Origin: an uncultured Ruminococcus sp.
GTDB taxonomy: Bacteria > Bacillota > Clostridia > Oscillospirales > Ruminococcaceae
Reading direction: 5' to 3'
DNA: 40,924 bases
Assembly: GCA_902780695.1 (NCBI GenBank)
Contig: CACZGM010000009.1
Coordinates: 1-40,924 of the forward strand
The translations under genes were made by a program, and so were the position numbers. This document shows, one piece after another, positions 26,666 through 34,731 of the stretch (position 1 is its first letter; every line of letters starts with the position of its first letter). The notes beneath the pieces are model-generated. The model saw only the letters and a program-made list of their open reading frames with translations. It was not told the origin of the DNA and made no database searches.

Positions 26666-26968
26666 ATGGCAAGCAAAAGAAATAACAACAACTCTTTAAA
26701 CAATATCAAGATGCAGGCGGCTAACGAAGTAGGTGTTCCGCTTAAGGATAACGGCTATAACGGCGACCTCACTTCCAGACAGGCAGGTTCTGTAGGCGGC
26801 CAGATGGTCAAGAAGATGATTCCGAAACAGCGCATGGGAAATCACTACTACATACCCTGCTCACATTCGCTTGATATAAGGCTTTGCGGCTTCTCCCTCG
26901 ATGTGACGAGAAAGCTCAGGAAGAATATCTCTGTTGATCTGAGCTATAATGTCTATATCTGTATATAA
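26666..26968 (+). CDS. alpha/beta-type small acid-soluble spore protein with C-terminal extension
   Basis: This protein has 100 residues. Residues 9-51 carry the family core: helix NIKMQAANEVGVPL, then GYNGDLTSRQAGSVGGQMVKKMI. These proteins coat and protect DNA in dormant spores. The ATG at 26666 has GGAGG 8 nt upstream. The usual protein stops soon after the GGxMVKxMI helix at 60-75 residues. Here about 45 further residues follow, including three Cys and an ICI end, unlike the family. The tail could be a frameshift or fusion product, or an unusual natural domain. It is a single-gene unit with a sigma-G-like promoter. Confidence 0.88.
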   Translation: MASKRNNNNSLNNIKMQAANEVGVPLKDNGYNGDLTSRQAGSVGGQMVKKMIPKQRMGNHYYIPCSHSLDIRLCGFSLDVTRKLRKNISVDLSYNVYICI

Positions 26969-27057
26969 TTATATTAGTATGAAAGCTCGGACGGACAGAT
27001 AAGGAGCGGTCGGCGTATGTACCTTACAGCTGATATAAAGCCTTATAAAACAAAAAT

Positions 27058-27095
27058 AGCGCATACCCGTCAGCTTTAAGCTTTGAGTATGCGCT
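27058..27095. terminator. bidirectional terminator-like hairpin downstream of the spore gene
   Basis: AGCGCATAC (27058-27066) pairs with GTATGCGCT (27087-27095). A-rich sequence precedes it and T-rich sequence follows on the plus strand, so it could work in both directions. It lies 90 nt past the spore gene stop. Confidence 0.6.
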
Positions 27096-27171
27096 GTTCG
27101 CTGTTTATTTATGTGTTTGTCGAAAATTTGGTGTTATATATATATTATTTACTTGTATACCGATAAAACTA

Positions 27172-27200
27172 TTGACTTTTCTTGATATTTTCGGTATAAT
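27172..27200 (+). promoter_or_regulatory. strong sigma-A promoter with no full gene downstream
   Basis: TTGACT (27172-27177) and TATAAT (27195-27200) are separated by 17 bp. The expected start is near 27207, only a few bases before a 16-codon ORF, and a strong terminator follows at 27296. Confidence 0.75.
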
Positions 27201-27211
27201 GATAACAGGTG

Positions 27212-27262
27212 ATGAAAATGATAAAACGACCGGACTATATAAACGCAATATCTGAATCGTGA
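27212..27262 (+). pseudogene. 16-codon ORF, likely stump of a DUF4143 AAA+ ATPase gene
   Basis: The ORF reads MKMIKRPDYINAISES and then TGA, with AGGTG just before the ATG. IKRPDYINAI matches the usual opening of DUF4143-type ATPases (a Met-Ile-Lys-Arg-Pro-x-Tyr start ahead of the Walker A). The rest of the gene is missing, while the promoter before it and a terminator 34 nt after it remain. The stretch to 27360 holds no other ORF. The alternative reading is a small RNA of about 120 nt or a short peptide. Confidence 0.45.
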
Positions 27263-27295
27263 CGGTATTACTCAAAAAGCATCATTTAACAGAAT

Positions 27296-27335
27296 AACTC
27301 CTGTGGTATCTGTGTACCACAGGAGTTGTTGTTTA
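27296..27335 (+). terminator. strong intrinsic terminator
   Basis: AACTCCTGTGGTA (27296-27308) and TACCACAGGAGTT (27315-27327) form a perfect 13-bp stem with a 6-nt loop, followed by GTTGTTTATT. It ends the short unit that begins at 27200 and may also serve the minus-strand gene ending at 27381. Confidence 0.85.
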
Positions 27336-27380
27336 TTACTGTTTTGTTCAATAAGGGCAGCGGGAACAAGGTTTCTGATC

Positions 27381-30300
27381 TTATTTTACCTTAACGCTTA
27401 CGATATCGCTGCTTGTAACCTTTGTCCACTTGCCGTCAACATAAGCCTTTACAGCGTACTTGTATGTTTTTCCTGACGTAACGTTCTTGAGGCGTACTGC
27501 ATTCGCTTCTGTGTCTGCTATCTTTGCAAGCTTGCCGTTTGTGTACCTGTAAACCCTGTACTTTGTCGCGTCCGGGACTTTCGCCCATTTCAGTATAACT
27601 TTCCCGTCGGCTGACGAAGCCTTTACTGCCGGTTTCCAATAGATCTTCACCGACGCTGTCGGCGCGTCATTCTCCGATGATTCGACACCGCCTTTTGTCC
27701 AGCGCAGCATATACTCGTAAGTCCTGTTATTTGTTGTTTTTACGATGCGTACTTTGGTTTTCTGTGTTTCAACAACTTTCGTATAGCTGTCACCCTTCTT
27801 CACATACAGCGTGTACTTTTCGGCGCCGTTTATCTTGTCCCAGCTTACCGTTATGCTGTGGTCATCGGCGGCGGAAACACGGAGTACCGGCTTTGCAGCC
27901 GCGGTTTCGGCTTGTGCCGATGTATCGGAAGAAACAGATGTGGTGGTTGATGATGTCGATGGCGGCACGAATGAAGGCTGCTGTGGAGTATAGGGATATC
28001 TTGCAGTTATCTCGTACCAGTCGGAGACGTAATCGCCCAATCCCGAAACTATGCGGACGTGGTATGTTCCGGGCTTTGTGAAGGAAACAAGACCTAACTC
28101 GGTTATTATTATGCCGTCAGTCTCAAGGGCTTCCCAGAGGTAATAACCTACTTCATCGGGGACAGACACATTAAATCCGTTATCACCCTCGCCGGCATTC
28201 TCGACAAGCTCGGGGTCTGCACCGACGATTCCGGTGAAGCTGCCGGTTACGGTATAAGATAGGGCTTTTTTGTAGTTCGAGGTTTTTACATCTATCCAAT
28301 TGGAAAATGCAACAGTACCGTCCGATGCAGTAATTTTTACTCTGACTTTGTAGATACCCTCTTTGCTGAAGTTAATTCCTCTGGCGACGGTAATCATAGT
28401 TTCTATACCGTCCTGTGGTAAATAGTACTGCCATTCAACCTTATAGTTCTGATAAACCCAATTTTTATCCCTTGTTTTTTCAGTCAGTTCATTGTTTGAA
28501 AGAATTGTTTCTTTGACTGTAAAATTGAACTCCGTGCTTGTAGCCGGTTCTATATAGTATTTTATATGATAAAAAGCATTGATGTTGTCTAAATAGGCTT
28601 TATAGTCATGCCCATTTCTCATGAATTCAAGCTCGATCCAATCGGAATAGCTAACACGACCATGTTTGTCTTTATACCATGCACGGATATGATATGTACC
28701 GTTTTCTGCGTCAGCTGAGAAAAAGATTTGTTTATCGTATTTTATTGATACTTTACCGGTACTTGCTTCCATAACCTCAAACCCGAATTTATAATATTCG
28801 TTATCATTATTAACATCAATTATCCTTTCGGGGGAACCGTTTTCTGTTATATATACGTCAAAATACGTAGATAATTTGAAACCGTAATGAATATACACCG
28901 AATAAGGCGTGCAGGGCGCTATCCTCACTGTAGGAGGATAGATCTCAGCTGCGGTAGCAGGCATCCAGTTTCTGCCGCTTGTAGATTTTTTCAGACCGAG
29001 AATGATATCGGCGTACCATTTCTTTGTCCAATAGGTCTTCCAACTTAAAAAGTTAAGTGTATAAGAATAGGTTTGTTTGTAGCTGATAATATTCCTGTTC
29101 AGGGGATTATCGCCGGATTTCCTTGGATCAAATGAATCGTAATAAATATCCAGATAAGAGATATATAAGGCTCCGTCCGGTTTCATTTTTTTATTTACAT
29201 ACGCACTTGATCCTTTTGCTGTGCTTACAGGAAAATACGAGCCGTCGCTTTTGTAATCGTCCGTGGAAAATCCTAACTGACCAAGATAATCCATAAATGA
29301 AATATTCTTTGGAAGAAAATAATCGTAAATGTTTTTTATATCCGAAGGAGCAAGTTTGTCACTGCTTTCTATAAATTCCTTATGTTCTTTATAGTACTTA
29401 TTCAATTTAGGCTCAGTCATCGGAAAATCTTTATTAAATTGATAAAAATATATAATACTGTCGTTGTCCAGATAATCGATTCCTTTCTCTTTTCCTGTAT
29501 ACCACCAGATCGATTCGTCGGACTTATGTTCGGCAAGGTCTTTTTCAAGCTGTATTTCTGTTGTACCTCTGTTGATATATACAAGCCTGTCATTTTCCTT
29601 TTTGTATTTGAATATGGCATAAAGGCTTATTATGCTGTTGGGAGATGTGGCATCGAGAAGCTGTGAGCTCAGCCCGTCGATCTGCTGTTTTACAAGGCTT
29701 GTGGGCGACTTGCAGGATAAATACCTCTGATATACTGCGTCACCGTAAGCGTGAACCTGCTCGTCGCTCATCTGTGATACGGCAAGAGAAGCAGACAGAC
29801 ATTGAGTGAGCACGGTCAATGTGTAAAAGTACTCGGACATTACACGGTCTATGTAGGGCTCCATTGTATCATATACTTCTCCGGTGAACATACAGTCGGG
29901 TACGATATCATCATAAAGCACCTGATACAGGTTTCTGCCGTTTGTGTCACGGTATGTCTTTCCGCCTACGAGATCGGAGATATTCTTTAAGCGGAAGAGC
30001 GCATTCTGCGTTTCGTTCCACTCCTTGTTTCCGCCTATCAGATAAGCTGTCTCGATAGCCTTGACATTTGCGTCCATGGTTGGATCGCTGTAGATCTGAT
30101 CTACCTGTGCGGCTATACCGAGCTTTCCCATACCGCCCGCGATCTGCGTATGGAGAGTGTCAAGCTCGGAGCCGACGCCGCTGATAAATATCTCGTTCTG
30201 TATCTTGTTGAGTTTGGCGTCGATATCACTTATCCTGCGGTCAAGCTCGTCAAGGCGCGTATTCATATCCGCGCGGAAATTCTTGATATCATTGCTCAGA

Positions 30301-30563
30301 CCGTCTATCTTTTTGCATACCTCTTTGAGCTTCTCCATTTCCGCAGATGTTCCGCCTATACCGAGCAGACTGCCCAACGCGGTAAGCACCGGAGCGAGTG
30401 CCCTGCCGTGCGGCACAAATTCTCCGACAGCGGCTACGCCTGTGTCCCACACCACCTTGCCGGGGTCTATCGCCGAAGCCGGTGCCGAAAGTCCCGCCGC
30501 GCTCGTAACGAGCATTGTTACCGACAGGAATATGCTTGCAATTCTGTGTTTCAGTTTTATCAT
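27381..30563 (-). CDS. large secreted protein: helical N-terminal domain, Fn3-like C-terminus
   Basis: I cannot assign this 1060-residue protein to a named family. A signal peptide covers 1-31 (cleavage after APASA). A hydrophobic Gly-rich segment (about 56-71, VLTALGSLLGIGG) is followed by a coiled coil at about 74-125 and a helical region to about 320. A long middle part with aromatic, beta-like segments follows. Three bacterial-Ig-like repeats (ATGKVSIKYDKQIFFS..., EGIYKVRVKITAS, PGTYHVRIVSGLG) lead to a Pro/Ser/Thr linker at about 860-895. Two fibronectin-III-like modules end the protein (SITVSWDKINGAEKYTLYV and VILKWAKVPDATKYRVYR). No LPxTG or membrane anchor is seen. The N-terminal layout recalls helical pore-forming toxins, but that is only a resemblance. 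AAAGGA precedes the ATG. Confidence 0.75.
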   Translation of the reverse strand: MIKLKHRIASIFLSVTMLVTSAAGLSAPASAIDPGKVVWDTGVAAVGEFVPHGRALAPVLTALGSLLGIGGTSAEMEKLKEVCKKIDGLSNDIKNFRADMNTRLDELDRRISDIDAKLNKIQNEIFISGVGSELDTLHTQIAGGMGKLGIAAQVDQIYSDPTMDANVKAIETAYLIGGNKEWNETQNALFRLKNISDLVGGKTYRDTNGRNLYQVLYDDIVPDCMFTGEVYDTMEPYIDRVMSEYFYTLTVLTQCLSASLAVSQMSDEQVHAYGDAVYQRYLSCKSPTSLVKQQIDGLSSQLLDATSPNSIISLYAIFKYKKENDRLVYINRGTTEIQLEKDLAEHKSDESIWWYTGKEKGIDYLDNDSIIYFYQFNKDFPMTEPKLNKYYKEHKEFIESSDKLAPSDIKNIYDYFLPKNISFMDYLGQLGFSTDDYKSDGSYFPVSTAKGSSAYVNKKMKPDGALYISYLDIYYDSFDPRKSGDNPLNRNIISYKQTYSYTLNFLSWKTYWTKKWYADIILGLKKSTSGRNWMPATAAEIYPPTVRIAPCTPYSVYIHYGFKLSTYFDVYITENGSPERIIDVNNDNEYYKFGFEVMEASTGKVSIKYDKQIFFSADAENGTYHIRAWYKDKHGRVSYSDWIELEFMRNGHDYKAYLDNINAFYHIKYYIEPATSTEFNFTVKETILSNNELTEKTRDKNWVYQNYKVEWQYYLPQDGIETMITVARGINFSKEGIYKVRVKITASDGTVAFSNWIDVKTSNYKKALSYTVTGSFTGIVGADPELVENAGEGDNGFNVSVPDEVGYYLWEALETDGIIITELGLVSFTKPGTYHVRIVSGLGDYVSDWYEITARYPYTPQQPSFVPPSTSSTTTSVSSDTSAQAETAAAKPVLRVSAADDHSITVSWDKINGAEKYTLYVKKGDSYTKVVETQKTKVRIVKTTNNRTYEYMLRWTKGGVESSENDAPTASVKIYWKPAVKASSADGKVILKWAKVPDATKYRVYRYTNGKLAKIADTEANAVRLKNVTSGKTYKYAVKAYVDGKWTKVTSSDIVSVKVK

Positions 30564-30742
30564 CGTCTTATCCTTTCATAAAGTTTAATCAAAAAACGTG
30601 ACAGCTTGTATGTATTATACAGCAGTCACGGGTATCATGATCCTGATTCGATTCAGATTTATAAAAAGGCAGAGCTGCCTCTGTTTTCTTACTGTGTTTT
30701 GCGTTTTGAGCGAGTCTGACAGGAAGCATAATATCAATGGCT

Positions 30743-30759
30743 ATCTGTAAATTACAGAT
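30743..30759 (-). promoter_or_regulatory. 17-bp palindrome just downstream of the secreted-protein promoter
   Basis: ATCTGTAA (30743-30750) and TTACAGAT (30752-30759) are perfect complements around one base. It sits about 8-24 nt after the predicted transcription start, a typical repressor position. Confidence 0.6.
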
Positions 30760-30773
30760 GCGGTACACAGTAT

Positions 30774-30802
30774 ATTATATCACATCGCAGGCGGTTTGTA
30801 AA
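30774..30802 (-). promoter_or_regulatory. sigma-A promoter of the large secreted protein gene
   Basis: On the minus strand TTTACA (30802-30797) and TATAAT (30779-30774) are 17 bp apart. The 5' leader is about 200 nt. Confidence 0.75.
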
Positions 30803-30978
30803 GTGTTTTTTCTGATATTGAGCCGTATAGACAGGGATAATGCTTGCCGATGCCGACTGCTGTCGGTTCGGCTTAATATCCGTGGAAGAGCGTTTCGTAA
30901 GGTTTGCAGGTTTTGTTTATTATTCAATTTGTATCCGACAGACGGATCCGTTCACTTAATGCTACCGGATAACAGCAA

Positions 30979-31016
30979 AATACCGCTTTGCAAGTAATTG
31001 CAGAACGGTATTTTTT
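30979..31016. terminator. bidirectional terminator-like hairpin
   Basis: AATACCG (30979-30985) and CGGTATT (31006-31012) pair, with TGCAA/TTGCA pairing inside; six T follow on the plus strand. On the minus strand it lies about 115 nt past the end of the broken methyltransferase gene. Confidence 0.65.
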
Positions 31017-31130
31017 GAGAGAATATAAATCATAATGCGAAGGTCTTTTGCAGCTTGGATCGTGATGTTTCCGTGGAACCGCTCACGGAAAACAGCACCA
31101 GAAATCATTATATCGGGAAGGAATACACAT

Positions 31131-31910
31131 TCACCACTTGAACACAGCAAGTCTGTTATTCATGTTCTTTCCGATTACAGCAAAGAGCTTTCCTCTTACA
31201 GTATATTTCTTCATTTCCTAATTATAGCTCGTTTCGGAAACGACCGACATGCGCGGCTCCAGTGGGATATACTCTTCCGCGGACTTGGTACCTCACCCGA
31301 ATTTCGCGTTGGTGTGCTTCACCGCGTCATGGTGCTTGCTGTTTTTCTCCAGAATCGGGCAGTGGAGTTCAGCAAGCAGATAGCCGTGCTCAAAGCTGTC
31401 GCACAGCATATTGAGACAGGTCTTGACCTGCTCCTTTGAGAAATATTCGAGTACGCCCTCCATGACTATTATGTTCATTCCGGCTTTCGGGAGCGCTTTT
31501 GTCCATTCGCTGTCCAGAGCGCTTCCGTCGAGCATTGTGCAGCGTTCTCTGTCCTGATAGACTTTACGTCTTACCGCGATCTGATCGGGAAGATCGACAT
31601 CATACCAGACGAGCTTCCCGTTATCGACCTGTGAAAATTTATCATCAAATCCACAGCCGAGATTTACACAAAGCGCGTCGGGATACTTTTTCAGCAGATC
31701 CTGCAGTTCGCGCCGGAACATGATAGTTCTTGCCACAACGCCCTCGTGGGACATGAACGGATCATACTTACTAACATCGACGCCGAGAGTGTCGATGATC
31801 TCTTTTGCTTTCAGATCCTTTATTCTCGCATTCGGACGGGAAGTCTCGCTCGCCTTTATTGCAAGCGGAATAAGCGCTGTTTCCTGAATGTCTCCGAATT
31901 TAAGTTCCAT
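31131..31910 (-). pseudogene. TcmP/LCM-like SAM methyltransferase interrupted by two in-frame stops
   Basis: The intact part (31293-31910, 205 codons) shows the SAM-binding loop CVNLGCGFDDKF, the acidic strand VWYDVDLPD, ERCTMLDGSALD and IIVMEGVLEYF, as in leucine-carboxyl/TcmP-type O-methyltransferases. It stops at TGA right after HTNAKFG. Beyond that TGA (31293-31295) the same frame continues with GTKSAEEYIPLEPRMSVVSE, meets TAG at 31218-31220, and continues with KKYTVRGKLFAVIGKN and NNRLAVFKW to a TGA at 31131. Homologues usually read FxWGxKS here, so the first stop probably replaced a Trp codon. Reconstructed length is about 259 codons, normal for the family. GGAGG precedes the ATG. It lies 55 nt after the ABC permease. 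Confidence 0.8.
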
Positions 31911-31965
31911 AATGACCTCCGTTTTGTTAAAATCTTCCGCGTAAAACGCATTCCGGCTGTATCAT

Positions 31966-34719
31966 TTATTCCACATTTTTCAGCGCAAGAACCTTCGGTA
32001 TGCGCCTTATCCGTATGAAGTCTATCACGGTTATTATCATGTACGCCGCGAAAACAAGCACAAATTCCTTGACAAATCCGCTGAACGGGATAACGAATGC
32101 GAAGTACCCGCCGAGTTTCATCAGCAGAACGCCCCAGATCGCATTCATGGCTTCATAGCCTATGAATATTGCGGCAAACTCGGTCACGAATACGACGAGC
32201 GCCGTTGTCACAAGATACAGCGACGCTATTTCTCCGCTACTGTAGCCGAGTATCTTCACCATGGAGATCGAACGCTCATTCTTCTCAATGATTATCTTTG
32301 TGAGCAGGTACAGTATTATTGCCGCTGCGATCACGCACACATACTGGAAATATACCATATATGAACCCATTGAGTGGTCGAGCTGTGCGGCGATCTTCAG
32401 CATATCCTCGTCCGTTATGGTCTTGGCGATGTACTTCTCATCAATATCGGATATATGTGCGTCCGACATATATCCGCTGAACGCACCCGCTTTGCGGCCG
32501 AACTCGGTATTGAACATATCGTTTGGCATGAACACAGCCAATGACGCGGAATAGTCGTAAATGTCATAGACCTTCCACTTGTACTCCTTATTCTCGTACT
32601 TTGCGGAAAGAGTAATGGTGTCACCCTTCGCGACCTTGTACTTGTTGGCGAACGCGTCGGAGATATATACTCCGTCGGCACTGCTGTCGAGCTTTACGTA
32701 ATTGCTGCCGTCAGTGATTCCGTAGATCGTGATCTCCTCATCAAGGGTATCCGACTTTCTTATCAGAGATTCCATAGAAAACCGTTCGGCACCCGCCGTC
32801 TCCGTTTCTATTGTGTTTCCGTCCTCGTCATCTGTTGTAAGAAGTATGACCTGTTCTTCCGCAAACATCATATCCGTCATGCTGTTCTGGTAGTATTTCA
32901 GCGTTTCGGGCATTCCCACAGCCATTGAGAGCAGCAGCATCACAAAACACACACCGACGAATACCATGATATAGTTCGGGATATTCTGTAGGAACACGCG
33001 CATACGGAAACGTGCGAAAAACTTCCACTTCGGCAGTCTTACCGCTTTTTTGCGCTTTGCCTTTTTCAGATCGTGACGCAGGAATTTAAGTGGAGACAGT
33101 CTTAACATTCTGATTATCACAATGAAATTTATAACGAGCATCAGAATCAGCGGGACGACTGTTGTTCTGATAAACGCTTCGGGCGTCCACAGTGTTTCGT
33201 AGGTCGGCAGACTGTAGCTGTTATAATACATAGCGGTGACAACGTTTTTGAATACCGTGTAGCCGAGGATATTTCCGACTATCGATGCGAATATCACCAC
33301 AAGCAGCGGACCGCTCATATAATAGCGCACCAGTTCGCCCTTTGTATAGCCCGAAGCGCGCAGTGTACCGATGACGGACGATTCCTTTTCGAGCTTTGCC
33401 GAAGCGGTCACTGCAAATATGAACGCCAGCACAGCGACAAGTATATACAGCAGCACACCGCCCATAGCCTCATCGCTGCCCATATCATTGACTGCAAAGG
33501 TCATCGCGTGGTTCGCATAGGCAGGGACATAATCTTTTATTTCTGTTTCATCTTCGGCAACGGCGGTCTGCGTTATCAGCACTTTCAGAAAATTGTCCGA
33601 AAGAACTTTTTCTTCAATGACATCGGCAGGCTTGTTCACATACTCAAACGCGTAGCCTGCGTGAAGGGGCGCTGAAAGCCTGTCAAATCCCGCGGGAGTT
33701 ACCATTGCGACATCAAAGGTCAGCGCGTCGAACATCGTGTCGGTATTTTTTTCGTACAGTGTTGAGTAATCGACGAATGCCGCGAGTCCGGTTATCGTGA
33801 ATTCCGTGTTTCCGGCTTTGATCTTGTCTCCGACCTTCAGTTTCACATTGTCAGCGTGCATACGGTCAATAATGATCTCGTTCTCGGCTTCGGGCTTGCG
33901 TCCTTCGAGAATGTCATACATATCTATATCCGTGCGCTCATTGAAAACGCGTATATTTCCGCTGTACGAACCGTCCGCGGGTATCAGCTCGGACTGCTCC
34001 TTGTAAAACAGCTCATATATCTTCACTGGAACCGGAGTGAAATCCTTGTTAAGCTCGTAGCGTTCGGCAAGATCGTCATACTTTTCGTTTATCTCCTTGT
34101 CGATCTCGTCCTTGGCTTCCTTCATTGCGTCGGAAAGAGCAGTCTTGTAATCGTCCGACTCATACGCGGTTCTAAGCGCTTCTTCGACAGCCTTGTCATA
34201 GTTTTCGGACATTGCGGTATCAAATGCATCTTCTGTTGCACTCTGCCGCTGTTCGTCGGAAACTTCCATGCCCATTGCCGCATATCCCGCGAGCTGTTCA
34301 TTCACTGCGGCAGTGACCTGCTCCGTTATTGCAGCCTTGACCTGTTCGCGCACTTTTTCTTCTACCGCTTCGTTTACCGCTTCAACGACCTTTTCTTCTG
34401 CTTCATTGTAGGCTCGTTCGCGGAATATTCTTACAACATCGGCTTTCTCGCCGCTTTCAAGCGCCGCGAGAATATCGCTGTCCGCCTTTTTTGAGAGCTC
34501 GAAATGTCCGTCCTCCTGATGCAGCTTTCCGACATTTTCCGCAATCGCTGTCATCATACTGTTATTGGCAACATACATTCCCGACACGAAGCCAATTGTG
34601 ACTACAAGCATCAGGAATATCATCAGATAGCGTTTCCAGTCGCTCAGCAGGTCTTTCCATACCCGCCTGTTAAGAGGATTTCCGGGTCTTTTTCCGAAAT
34701 GTACGGCAGTTTCACTCAT
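31966..34719 (-). CDS. FtsX/MacB-type ABC transporter permease with coiled-coil insert
   Basis: This 917-residue protein has TM1 at about 32-54 and then a long extracytoplasmic region. Residues about 95-215 of that region are strongly helical and charged (EEKVREQVKAAITEQVTAAV, KEAKDEIDKEINEKYDDLA). An MacB-like domain follows, then three membrane segments at about 420-545. A second extracytoplasmic domain (about 600-765) and a final TM cluster (about 775-905) carry FtsX motifs. It pairs with the ATPase encoded 12 nt upstream. Such systems move lipoproteins, peptides or antimicrobials, or transmit force to cell-wall enzymes. The insert could reach partners in the wall. The substrate is unknown. 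Confidence 0.9.
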   Translation of the reverse strand: MSETAVHFGKRPGNPLNRRVWKDLLSDWKRYLMIFLMLVVTIGFVSGMYVANNSMMTAIAENVGKLHQEDGHFELSKKADSDILAALESGEKADVVRIFRERAYNEAEEKVVEAVNEAVEEKVREQVKAAITEQVTAAVNEQLAGYAAMGMEVSDEQRQSATEDAFDTAMSENYDKAVEEALRTAYESDDYKTALSDAMKEAKDEIDKEINEKYDDLAERYELNKDFTPVPVKIYELFYKEQSELIPADGSYSGNIRVFNERTDIDMYDILEGRKPEAENEIIIDRMHADNVKLKVGDKIKAGNTEFTITGLAAFVDYSTLYEKNTDTMFDALTFDVAMVTPAGFDRLSAPLHAGYAFEYVNKPADVIEEKVLSDNFLKVLITQTAVAEDETEIKDYVPAYANHAMTFAVNDMGSDEAMGGVLLYILVAVLAFIFAVTASAKLEKESSVIGTLRASGYTKGELVRYYMSGPLLVVIFASIVGNILGYTVFKNVVTAMYYNSYSLPTYETLWTPEAFIRTTVVPLILMLVINFIVIIRMLRLSPLKFLRHDLKKAKRKKAVRLPKWKFFARFRMRVFLQNIPNYIMVFVGVCFVMLLLSMAVGMPETLKYYQNSMTDMMFAEEQVILLTTDDEDGNTIETETAGAERFSMESLIRKSDTLDEEITIYGITDGSNYVKLDSSADGVYISDAFANKYKVAKGDTITLSAKYENKEYKWKVYDIYDYSASLAVFMPNDMFNTEFGRKAGAFSGYMSDAHISDIDEKYIAKTITDEDMLKIAAQLDHSMGSYMVYFQYVCVIAAAIILYLLTKIIIEKNERSISMVKILGYSSGEIASLYLVTTALVVFVTEFAAIFIGYEAMNAIWGVLLMKLGGYFAFVIPFSGFVKEFVLVFAAYMIITVIDFIRIRRIPKVLALKNVE

Positions 34720-34731
34720 ATCACCGCCCCC

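Larger units (their letters stand above)
30564..31130. other. 567-nt gene-free region upstream of the large secreted protein
   Basis: No convincing coding sequence was found on either strand. It holds the 200-nt leader and promoter of the secreted protein gene (30774-30802), a 17-bp palindrome (30743-30759), and a GGCAG/CTGCC hairpin followed on the minus strand by TTTTT (30664-30679). It also holds a strong GCCGA...TCGGC stem-loop (30846-30872) and a terminator-like hairpin (30979-31016). Confidence 0.6.

Noticed and set aside
26969-27380. Search for tRNA or a CRISPR array in the gap after the spore gene, and in the other gaps
   Set aside because: No cloverleaf with a TTC-G arm and no regularly spaced repeats were seen; the hairpins found are single terminators or operators.
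30962-31150. 62-codon minus-strand ORF
   Set aside because: It overlaps the terminator hairpin and the tail of the broken methyltransferase in another frame, and has no ribosome site or family likeness.
31293-31295. TGA as selenocysteine or a recoded codon in the methyltransferase
   Set aside because: The expected residue is Trp, a second stop of a different type (TAG) follows, and the other genes in the window use TGG for Trp and TGA as a normal stop. A pseudogene is simpler.
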